Positions 55,363 through 64,000 of a DNA stretch of 64,000 bases are shown here, piece by piece. Position numbers and translations under genes: made by a program. The notes beneath the pieces are model-generated. The model worked only from the letters and a program-made list of their open reading frames with translations. It had not been told where the DNA came from and did no database searches. This DNA comes from Symbiodinium kawagutii (Eukaryota; Sar; Dinophyceae; Suessiales; Symbiodiniaceae). How positions within the stretch are numbered: position 1 is the first letter of the stretch; every line of letters starts with the position of its first letter. The stretch is from contig VSDK01006584.1 in NCBI GenBank assembly GCA_009767595.1, positions 21,495 to 85,494 of the forward strand, given 5' to 3'.

Positions 55363-56098
55363 CAACTCACCACCTCCCCAGATTCCACCCCACCTCTCCC
55401 ACGAAGCTTGGCGCTCTTATGTCCACGAAGAAGAGCACCAAATACCTGGAGCATGCGTGCTTGACAAGAAAGGTAGGGATGAATGAGACTGGTTCTTGGT
55501 GCAGGGAATGGCAAATGATGCATCGTTGCCCATGATTTCAGATTTCATCCAACCTTTCCATCGCTAGACCTTCCCCGGATTCCATCCTGCCTCTCCCACC
55601 AAACTTGTTGATCTTCGTCCACGAGGAAGACCACTGAATACCTGGAGTGTGTGCGCAGGCTTGTGGTGGGCGGCGCAAACCCAGCAACAAAGACAAGCGC
55701 TAGGGAACAAACAGGGAAAGGGAAAAAACACCGAAGGCCAAAAGCTAGTGAAGGGACTATCCAACTCACCACCTCCCCAGATTCCACCCCACCTCTCCCA
55801 CGAAGCTTGGCGCTCTTATGTCCACGAAGAAGAGCACCAAATACCTGGAGCATGCGTGCGGGGATCAATGAGAAGTGGTTCTTGGTGGGTGGTGAAAAGA
55901 AAGGTGGGGATCAATGAGTGGGTGGTGAAAAGAAAGGTGGGGATGAATGACAATTGGTTCTTGGTGGGTGACAACGTTGCCCATGATGATTTCATTCAAC
56001 TTTTTCCATTGCTAGACAATCCCCTGATTCCATCCTGCCTCTGCCACCAAGCTTGTTGATCTTCGTCCACGAGGAAGACCACCGAGTACCTGGAGCAA
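55363..56098 (-). repeat. Four-fold duplicated exon-like unit
   Basis: Four related blocks (55363-55460, ~55570-55653, 55762-55859, ~56022-56098). The first and third are identical over 98 bp. Each has a ctccag acceptor on the minus strand followed by an open segment: YSVVFLVDEDQQAWWQRQDG in the block at 56.0 kb, YSVVFLVDEDQQVWWERQDG at 55.6 kb, and YLVLFFVDIRAPSFVGEVGW in the two identical blocks. They alternate as two pairs, which suggests segmental duplication followed by divergence. No domain recognised. Confidence 0.6.
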
Positions 56099-56508
56099 GA
56101 GAAAGTCAGAAAGACCCCAACCAACAGTTCTACATTCATATACCGGATGGGTGACAGCCAAAGGGATGGGTGACAGCCAAAGGGAACCACAGAATAGATA
56201 AACCCCAATCTACATTAATTCGAGGTTTCTTTTCATCTTCGTCGAGTTGATTTGTCCCAGCTCGCCACACTGGAAACGCTTCAAGCTAGGATAAGCTAAA
56301 CGCACTGCTTTGCTGAATGGATCTGTCCAATCAGCCCTCACAGTGAAACCCCATGTCAAACTTTTTGCCGGGCATTTTGTGCGCCTGCTGTGCGGACACT
56401 GCCAAAACAAAGATTGCGAACTTACAGAACTTACAAAGTTTTGGTTTTGGAATGACACTTCCCCGCCAGCCTATGCACACAATTCCCAGCTCACATCAAA
56501 ATGAGCTC

Positions 56509-57780
56509 TCAAACCGGAACACCGGCCCGCTGCAAAGCTTCACCCCAAGCGTTGGCCACCCCACCAAAGCGGCTCCATGTGACCTGCGCCGACACTGGCT
56601 TCGGTGTGCCTGGAACAGCTTTCTTCACCACGAACGCGCCCTGCTTGCATAGCACTTCCAAAGCCTAATTTCAGCAACGGGGGAGCAAGGCGAACTAGAG
56701 CAAAGACAAGGTAACATTTAACATAATTGGTGGGAGCAAGAAAGAAAAAGTGAGTTAACGTCATCACATCAAGTGGCTGCATCCCCCACATACACCGTGT
56801 ATGAATGGTTGCCCTTGTATTGGCCATCTGCAAACGGAAGCGCTTCGAATGGGAAACCATCCAATTGATGTTCTTTGAATACCGCCGCCCGTGCTCTGCC
56901 ACCGTCATGTTCGACATTGGCAACAGGTTCAGCCGGGGTTGGAGCCGATGCTGTCTTGGTTTTCCCCTGGGCTGCTTTGTCTGCGTGCTTCAACTTTTTC
57001 ATAGCCTTCGCCTAAGCACGGTAAGCCAACCACTTTTCGAGCCCCCTATTTCGATAAACCTCCAACTCCAAGTAGATGGAATAATTTGTTGGCACATTTG
57101 TTGGTGGTAATGATGTTTCTTGATCATGCCCGCAAGAAATAAGAGGCTAGAGCATCTCTAAAAACACAAAATAAAACACACATGTTTTTGAACAATTTCC
57201 AGGCTAGGATCGGATTGTTGACCAACAAGAGGTGGTGGAGAAATCTCTAAAGCCTTGGCGATGTTGTCTGCAAGACGGGGTTTCTTGGTAGCTGGGGTGA
57301 CCAAGCACTCCTCTTCTGTGCCTGCCGCGCCAGCATCCAAGTGCATCAGGCTCATAGCGCGCTGAAAGGCCCCAGTCTTGGCCTCAGGATCCTGACACAA
57401 AGGTTTGCTTAGGAACAGGTGGCAGCGAAAGAGAAAATCATTCATCAGCAAGGTAAATTTGGACATGCAAGGTGGTTGATAAAGGTCGTATGATGATGGA
57501 GCATTCAATCCAAGCCCTTGAAAGCAGAATGAATGAAAGGATACAAATGGTACATCATGAGCCCTTCAAAGCAGAGTGAATGAAAGGATATAAATGGTAC
57601 AGAGAGAGAGAGAGAGATATACAGTACCCAGATATACCAAGCCACTTGCCGAAGTCATTGAATTGAAACTACTTCTGGGTTGCAAGTACTTTTGAATCCA
57701 ATCCCGGCTGAACCACCCTGAGGCCAAACCCGGTCCTTCTTGTCGTCGCTGTTGCCTTTGGATGATGAAGGCTGCGAATC
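56509..57780 (-). CDS. Four-exon gene of unknown function
   Basis: Exons 57780-57673, 57391-57182, 57011-56796 and 56664-56509 (TGA) are all phase 0 and join into one frame. The reading includes DSQPSSSKGNSDDKKDRVWP, DPEAKTGAFQRAMSLMHLDA, TPATKKPRLADNIAKALE, KKLKHADKAAQGKTKTA, DGQYKGNHSYT, then ALEVLCKQGAFVVKKAVPG and QVTWSRFGGVANAWGEALQR. The N-terminal half is charged and flexible; the C-terminal ~60 residues look folded (a .VL.K.AF.VKK core and a WSRFGG..AW tail), a pattern I associate with unnamed dinoflagellate proteins. An upstream exon near 58.0 kb (LRRDYLDYCDVQLNNWGEYA) may belong to it. No function can be assigned. It sits between the methyltransferase-like gene and the unknown gene upstream. 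Confidence 0.55.
57603..57619. repeat. (GA)n microsatellite
   Basis: Short pure GA run in an intron of the four-exon gene. Preceded by two similar GAATGAAAGGATA phrases. Confidence 0.8.
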
Positions 57781-58183
57781 CTGCAAGGGACATGGAGTCT
57801 GCGGCTGATATGAAACGTGTTCAGCTGGGGATTGACAACTTTAACAGTCAAAGGTTTATGATATATCTCAATTCCAGAAACATATCCGGCAAGAAACAAG
57901 GGAACATGCATGGGTCCCTTAGGGTCCTTACTGCTTGCCAGAGCTTTCTCCTCTTGCAACCAGGTGTAGAAGTGCCGGCTGGATTTCAGCGTGGTGAATG
58001 CATATTCGCCCCAATTGTTGAGTTGAACATCGCAATAGTCCAAATAATCTCGTCGAAGCATTGAGTACCTTAGAGTTGATCTTGATTGACTGCAGGATTG
58101 ATTCAATTGGTTGGTTGGTTGGTCGGTTGGTCGGGTGTGCGGGGGATTAAAACATTGCTGGCAAACTGATTTTTAAAGATGAG

Positions 58184-59930
58184 CTACGCATCAAGTTCTT
58201 TGGCATATGCCTCCAGAGCTCGACGGATGTGTTCCAGGATAGCCATCCTGTCCCCATCTTGCACACACTTGGGAAGTAGAGGATTCCAGGTCTTCCCGAA
58301 CTCACCGTACTTTGCGTAGAACTTGCCAAGCCACCCCGAACTTACCTGGGAATCGCGGGTGTCAATCTCTTGATCCTTAAGGTTCATCCTGAGGGCCGGC
58401 ATCACCTTCACCATCACCATGTTCTCCTTCATGCATCGTCTCATCCTTAGGGCTAACATCAGCATCACCATCAGCATCAATTTCTCCATGGTCCTGAGAC
58501 CCACCTGCGGAACCTTCATTCTCACCATCATCCGACTCCTCACGATCCGGTTCGGCGCCCAATCGCACGGTTGGAGCCCTCACAGATTCATCATCACTGT
58601 CACCATCACCAGGATTGGGAAGTTCAGGGTGAGGAAGTTCAACTAGGCCACCTGTGATACCCTCCGGGTCAATTTCAACATCGTCAGGCTCTGAGTCGTC
58701 CTCGTCCTCGGACTCGCCACCTTCAGCGTGGCCATCATCCTGAGGAGCAGGGTCATGGTCAACATTCTCAGAGTCACTGCGCTTCAGTTGAACAGGGGAT
58801 GGGCAAAGATGAGCTTTGAGTTGCTGCACAGTCAAATCATGCGCTCCGTCCTGTGCGTTGCGCCATAGATAGCGCAAGGCTTGCAAGCACTTCTTTGTTT
58901 TGACCGCTTCCTCACCAGCTAAGCTGGTACGGGATTCCATTTGATCAACTCGGGGGTGAAAGATTTTCTTCTTGAACAAGGCATCCAGGTAGAGAAACGT
59001 GTCCGTGATGAAATAAGCAGAAGGAATCTACAGGGTGTCTCGCACGAAGCCACGGTGAATCAAACCCATTAACAGAAAGTATGTTGTAGAACCATAATTT
59101 TCTGATGAAGTCAACATTATGGATCTACAGGGTTTCATGCATGAAGCAATGATGAATCAAACCCATAGGCGCATAAAAAGGAAGTTGCTGAAAGAAATTA
59201 ACAAAATATGTGTAACCAACACCCCTTCAAACGAATACTGCATTTTACCGATTTTAGTAGTACCCACCCCAATCACCAACGATCCAATGAAAACAATGTG
59301 TCATGTTTGCAGCAGTGAATGGCCTTTGAGGGGAATTCTTTGACGAAGGGCAATAGCCACACATGGTTCTTACCAATCGCATGCGCCGGCGGTCGCCCCA
59401 AAGCACTCTCCAGGGTCACCAGCGAGCCACCACGCCAGGACGGGCCATTGAAGATGTTGACTACATCCAAAGGCAGGTTGGCTTTCAAGTCCCGGGCCAC
59501 CCTTGCCTTGGAAGAGCCGCGAGATGAGAATGGGAATTCGATGTGAAAGGATCAGGATCAGGATGACCATGACCAATCCCCGAATTATTCAACTATAGAT
59601 TCCGGTAGTATCCCTGAACAAGTTTAAGAAGAGTATGTCATCACAATCCCCGGGCAGGATTCCGGTAGAGCTCCGCAGTTGTCAACATAATTTCTTACAC
59701 ACATAATATTTGAGTACGCCATCCAAATACCCATGAAAGATGCAGTGATAAGTAGTGACCAAGGATCCACATCAGCTTCGGTCCAGCCAATGTTTCGACC
59801 AGGGCGGGTTGAACGCCAGTTTAAGACCCTGAGCTCACCATCAACACCGATCTCACCTTCCACTGCACCCGCTGGAGGCTGCTCCATTGCTGAAGCACGC
59901 GTTGGAATGCCAAAGAGCTCAACAAAACAG
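58184..59930 (-). CDS. Minus-strand gene of unknown function with an acidic central exon
   Basis: Supported exons: 59930-59857 (CFVELFGIPTRASAMEQPPA, donor gtgaga), 59506-59374 (133 nt, donor gtaaga; either ARDLKANLPLDVVNIFNGPS or the overlapping GPGLESQPAFGCSQHLQ frame), ~58930-58380 (LQALRYLWRNAQDGAHDL, then a long Asp/Glu/Gly-rich tract) and ~58350-58184 (SSGWLGKFYAKYGEFGKTWN ... ILEHIRRALEAYAKELDA, stop TAG). The acidic exon resembles in composition, not sequence, the tail of the ORF at 50-51 kb. A further exon near 59.76 kb (NWRSTRPGRNIGWTEADVD) is likely. No domain recognised. Confidence 0.45.
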
Positions 59931-59949
59931 CTGAGGAGGATCAAACCAA

Positions 59950-61277
59950 ATTGCACTGGAATTGCAGTCGTCCATGGGCACAGCTAGACATGGAAGAGGT
60001 GCCCCAAAAATAATTGATTTTAAAACACATTAACTATTTGTGAGATCTCCTTGTTTGAGAATGACTTTAGGTTTCATTGGGCAAGCAGTGGCGCATCGCT
60101 GAAGCAAATCTCTTGGCTGGATCCACCTGTGCCCCACCGATCCCACCCAATGGGCACTGGCAGAGCTCAGGCTGCGCTTGCGCCACCATGGGGCAACAAC
60201 CAACGCATGATGGCCTGTGAAGTAAAGCTTTTATCTTTGCAGTTGCAACCATCCAAGAACCTTGAGGTTAATTAGTCCGGGAAAACAGTATGATAACACA
60301 AATGAGTTGATGATGAATGGGATGAGTTGATGATGAATGGCTGGTACCTCCATGAGATTCGCTGGTGGGACGGTGGGACATGGAAAAACATACTGCGTGG
60401 CCGCGTTTGGACCTGCGCAGCAAAGAATGGCCGACCGAGCGACGCACTATGGTGTCAAGGTCGGGTTTCTACCACTCCAACTATCATATAATTTGTTGAG
60501 GTGGTCGACCTTGTTTTCAATATGTTTGCACCAATAACCATTGCGGTAAACACGTTGGGCAACCAAGGTTGCAGCCACACAAAAACATCACGTAAAAAAA
60601 TTGCCTTTATGAAAAGGCTTCAGTTGGCAAGGATAATCACGAATTTGCCCCGGTGGCTCAGTTAAGAACACATGTCATGAACCATTGGGTCAACCGCGTA
60701 TCCCAGGAACATTTTTGGTTGACCAACAACATTTGTTATCGTCCAATTCCAGCCTTAAAACCTTTGGTTTATGTCGTCGTTTGCGCTCATCTTGTACATA
60801 CTCAAATATGACCTCCTCCATCCAAACCTTAGGGGATTCAACGTTGAATGCGTTGGGGTTTTGACAATATGGGTCCCTAATTATTTGAAAGTAAAGAAAA
60901 TCGCAGCCAACCCAAGTGTTTTACAACGCCATACCCCCCCTCACACACACACACGCCTACATGTATGATATACGTGTCCACAAAAACTAATAGTGTGTGA
61001 TAATGTGTGTAGAGGAAATATTTGAAGCATCGCGCAAATTTTCCAGTCAACACAAAGGCAGAGCTCTTGCAACCTTTGTGCTTTACATGGCACAGGCAGT
61101 TCAATTTCAGGCTGCACAGTGTTGATGTGCATTCTCAACGCGCCATGTTTTGTTGTTGACGTCCAGTTTTGGCATGATGCAACATGATCATGCTGGCTCA
61201 CCCGCATGTGCTTCTATGTGCACCACAAACGACAGCAATATCTACAAAGGACAGCTTCAGCTGCATTTCGAAGAAAC
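59950..61277. other. Right subterminal region, no supported gene
   Basis: Short frames on both strands near 60.07-60.25 and 60.34-60.47 kb are GC-richer and could be 5' exons of the minus-strand genes, but frame and splice sites are ambiguous. It includes a (CA)n run at about 60940-60954. No counterpart of the left 24-bp array is visible, so the two ends of the transposon are asymmetric. Confidence 0.45.
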
Positions 61278-61309
61278 GATGTCCAAAGTAGACCTTTGGA
61301 TCCTTTAGG
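61278..61309 (-). repeat. Right terminal inverted repeat
   Basis: GATGTCC ... GGATCCTTTAGG, the inverted partner of the left end. Followed by CA (61310-61311), matching the CA before the left end. Confidence 0.8.
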
Positions 61310-61310
61310 C

Positions 61311-64000
61311 ACTTATTCACCTGCAACCTTCGATGTGAGCCAACCGATATTCAGTGAAAGTGGTATTCTTGTTCCCACCAGCCATGAAACTGGCCAGATT
61401 CGACTTCATGAGCAGGTGACCATTGAAGTTGGGGAAATTCTCACACAACAGACTATGGTTGCTGATGTCCACGCTATCTTCCAGGCTTTCACCGACCTGT
61501 GGGAACCCATGTGGAGTAAGCATAAAGATACTCCAATTTCTCACTGGGAACCTTTCATCGATGCAGTGATCCCGCACATACCTGTCCCTTCGCAGGAGCT
61601 GGTGTTTCCCCCTATCACTCTTGAATCTTGGGATCAGGTTGTCAGGTCCAAGAAAGCCACTTCCGCCACAGGGCCAGACGGCATTGCCCGCAGTGACCTT
61701 TTGGGCATGCCAGTGTCACTGAAGATTGAGCTCATTCGGTTGCTTAACCAGGTTGATCAAGGGGCGTTGCCATGGGATCCTGCCATCCTTACTGGTATCA
61801 TTAGTAGCATTGAGAAACATTCTGCTGCTAGCAAGCCTGCTGATTACCGACCCATCACCATCCTTAGTTTTGTTTATCGTTGTTGGGCCTCGCTGAAAGC
61901 ACGTCGCATGTTGAGCTGGTTGGATGAATGGGCGCCAGCAAATCTTCTTGGCAACCGACCAAAAAGATCACCATCGGAAATCTGGTGGGAAGTTTCTCTC
62001 CTGATTGAGGAGTCATTCTATGGGGAGACAGCCCTTCACGGAGTAGTCACAGACGTGACTAAGGCTTTTAATACCATCCCTAGACCAGTCATACTTGCCA
62101 TTGCCAAGCATGTCCGCATTCCTGAAACATTCCTGCAGGTGTGGTTCACTACCATTAATGGTATCGCTCGACGGTTTGAGGTCCAGGGTAGCATTTCCCC
62201 ACCTGTATACAGCAGCACGGGCTTTCCCGAGGGAGACCCCCTCTCTGTATGCAGTATGGCCTTGCTTAATGTGGGACTACATCAGTTTTTAGCTGCGAAG
62301 CAACCATCCACCGATGTTTTGAGCTATGTTGACAACTGGGAGGCCATTAGCAGTTCCCCCCAGCTTGCATTGGATTCGTTTCATGATGTTCATGCCTTCG
62401 CTACCATGGCTGACATGTCATTGGACATTCCCAAGACCTATTTTTGGTCCACTGAAGCTGAGGGGCGATCCGAGTTGCGACGTGCTGGGCAAACTATTGC
62501 CTATGGGGCACGTGATCTTGGGGGACAGATGCACTACTGTAAGAAACCTTCCACGGTGCTGCTTCGGAAACGAGCTGCAGACAACATTCCTTTTTGGGGA
62601 TGGCTTTCAAGGAGCCCTGCCCCTATGCATCTCAAGCTTAGAGCGTTGGTTACGGTATCTTGGCCTCGGAGTTTGCACGGCATTGCAACTTCCACACTGG
62701 GCAAAGATGTGTTGCACAGCATGCGTAGTGCTGCCATGAGATCACTCCGGTGGGACAAACGGGGAGCCGCTTCAAAACTGCAGTTTGGAGCCATTCTCCA
62801 TCCCATTCATGACCCAGAGTACTATGCACTTCAAGATACCGTGTTGAAATTTAGGGAACATGCCAAGCCTCACATTGCCTTTCCATTGCTAGACTTGTTG
62901 GTTCGGACTCCACCTGCTAGATATGCACCAGGTCCATGTGGCATTTTGCTGACTCGACTTCATGCAATTGGATGGAAGTGGGAATTGCACGGTTTTGTTT
63001 GTGACCATGAACAGATAGTTTTCCCTCTTTTGGATGTTCCAGTTCAATGGTTGAAGACCCGGCTGCACATGGCATGGTCAGTTAAAGTTGGACAGGACAT
63101 TGCTGATCGAGATGGGTTTGCTGGCATGCATAGGGTTGATGCCTCCATGACCCGCACTTTGATGAAGGAGTTTGCATATGAGGATCAGGCATTGCTCCGT
63201 GTTGCTCTCAATGGGACGTTCTACACTAGGGATAAACAGGTCCATAGTGGTAAATTTCTTGACGATTCCTGTCCATGTTGCGGATCAAAGGATAGCATCA
63301 AACATAGACACTGGGAATGCCCTTCGGTTTTGCATATGGTAGCTGACGTTCCTAGCGAGACCATTTCCTTCCTGCACGATGCACCTCCTTGCACACAAGA
63401 GCATTTTTGGCCAGTTGAATCCATTGAGGAAATAGCATTCCGCCAGCAACTCTCCTCACTGCCTGTAGACCCTTCACCAAGTGCTTTCGTTCCATGTGAC
63501 ACAGTGATGCATTTGTTCACAGACGGATCATGCAAGGCCCCCAAAATCCCGCACCTCCGAGTGGCACTGTGGGGTTTTTGCCAAGCTGACCTTCACACTG
63601 AGACGTTCAACCCCATTGCATCGGGGTTGGTCAAAGGGCCATGTCACACTACGTTGAGAGGGGAAATCACTGCGGCCATTGAAGCCATCAAGTATGGCAT
63701 TCGATGTGACAAACCTTTCTATGTGTGGACTGATAACCAAACCCTGTACAACCGGTTGAAATGCATCATGTTTGACCAGGTTTTTCACATCACCGTAAAG
63801 CGCAAAGATCATGATTTGTGGCAAACCCTTGCTGATGTTACCAAGATAGCTTTGCGACGTCATTTGTTCCAACATGTTGTGAAGGTAGCCTCGCATCAGG
63901 ATACTGCCAGGCTGCATTGTCCGATTGTCCGTTGGTCTGCTGCAGGGAATGAGGCTGCGGACAAAGTTGCGGAAGCTGCATGGCTGGCGCTGTCTCCTCA
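61311..64000 (+). CDS. Retroelement ORF3, 3' part: reverse transcriptase, zinc motif, RNase H (runs off the window)
   Basis: Continuation of the endonuclease frame after the transposon; about 896 codons without a stop to the window end. Counting from 61311, reverse-transcriptase phrases are RSKKATSATGPDG, ADYRPITILSFVYRCWASL, motif A TDVTKAFNTI (Asp248), motif B STGFPEGDPLSV and motif C LSYVDNWE (residues 339-342 YVDN, where most retroelements have YxDD). A zinc-knuckle-like CPCCGSKDSIKHRHWECP starts near residue 654. RNase H follows: LFTDGSC (Asp738), LRGEITAAIEAI, VWTDNQTL and AAGNEAADKVAE. It copies element RNA at the endonuclease nick and removes the template. The 5' end shows as YSPATFDVSQPIF, the expected continuation of the split linker. 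The stop and 3' UTR lie outside the window. Confidence 0.85.

Larger units (their letters stand above)
41716..61309. mobile_element. Giant 19.6-kb TIR DNA transposon nested in the retroelement
   Basis: Boundaries are set by imperfect ~32-bp terminal inverted repeats and by the interrupted retroelement. Left end CCTAAAGGATCTAACG; right end reads CCTAAAGGATCCAAAG on the opposite strand; GGACATC is at the same offset in both. CA precedes the left end and follows the right end. Joining position 41714 to 61311 gives an unbroken codon series (ATC ACT TAT TCA), so the insertion is precise and probably recent. It encodes a minus-strand DDE-type transposase, a methyltransferase-like protein and at least three further genes, and has a left subterminal repeat array. 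The transposase resembles CACTA/TNP2-like families, but the ends are not CACTA and the duplication is only 2 bp. Confidence 0.8.

Noticed and set aside
41716-61309. A 19.6-kb intron of the retroelement
   Set aside because: Ends are inverted repeats with a CA duplication and lack splice consensus; a transposase gene lies inside.
41716-61309. Polinton/Maverick-type element
   Set aside because: The size fits, but no DNA polymerase B, retroviral-type integrase or capsid gene was seen, and the duplication is 2 bp rather than 6.
1-64000. Relict dinoflagellate spliced-leader sequence
   Set aside because: Fragments such as AGCCATTTTGG are part of MITE family A cores; no full spliced-leader match was seen by eye.

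Overview
The window looks like nuclear DNA of a dinoflagellate, most likely a Symbiodiniaceae-type genome. The evidence is low coding density, tiny exons in long repeat-filled introns, a non-LTR retroelement that encodes a C5-cytosine methyltransferase (a combination reported from Symbiodinium by de Mendoza and colleagues, 2018), introns with GA at the 5' splice site, and arrays containing the telomere-like word TTTAGGG. No rRNA, tRNA, CRISPR array or bacterial-type operon was seen. All intron-exon calls were made by eye.

Region 1 (1-35.2 kb) is sparse host DNA. Short candidate exons lie on the + strand, with one on the - strand. From about 20.5 to 34.7 kb, eleven candidate + strand exons include several with the W..AL..L and D..(S/T)YN..I signatures of pentatricopeptide repeats (PPR), so a PPR gene with very long introns is likely. 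The introns hold about 18 copies of a ~100-bp MITE (family A; ends GGTG-TTTCTCAA; TSD of about 5 bp, usually A..TG) plus two other short inverted-repeat families (B and C). Family A was not seen after 34.8 kb.

Region 2 (35.26-41.72 kb, resuming at 61.31 kb and running off the end) is one non-LTR retroelement. In order it has a C5-cytosine methyltransferase with a CE-clan (Ulp1-like) protease-like segment, a coiled-coil ORF, an AP-type endonuclease with an upstream 2A-like HPGP motif, reverse transcriptase, a zinc-knuckle-like motif and RNase H.

Region 3 (41.716-61.309 kb) is a 19,594-bp insertion that splits the retroelement between endonuclease and reverse transcriptase. It has ~32-bp imperfect terminal inverted repeats (CCTAAAGGATC...) and a CA dinucleotide on each side. 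Removing it with one CA restores an uninterrupted frame. It therefore appears to be a giant DNA transposon. All genes recognised in it are on the - strand: a multi-exon DDE-type transposase (44.7-47.9 kb), a lysine/glutamate-rich then acidic protein and associated exons (48.5-51.2 kb), a five-exon protein with methyltransferase-like motifs in C5-MTase order (52.47-55.06 kb), a four-exon protein of unknown function (56.5-57.8 kb), and further exons of unknown function (58.2-60 kb). A 24-bp TTTAGGG-containing array occupies its left subterminal region.

The most notable point is that a DNA transposon carrying its own methyltransferase-like gene sits inside a retroelement carrying a different methyltransferase. 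This suggests that unrelated mobile elements in this genome have each acquired DNA-modification-like genes.
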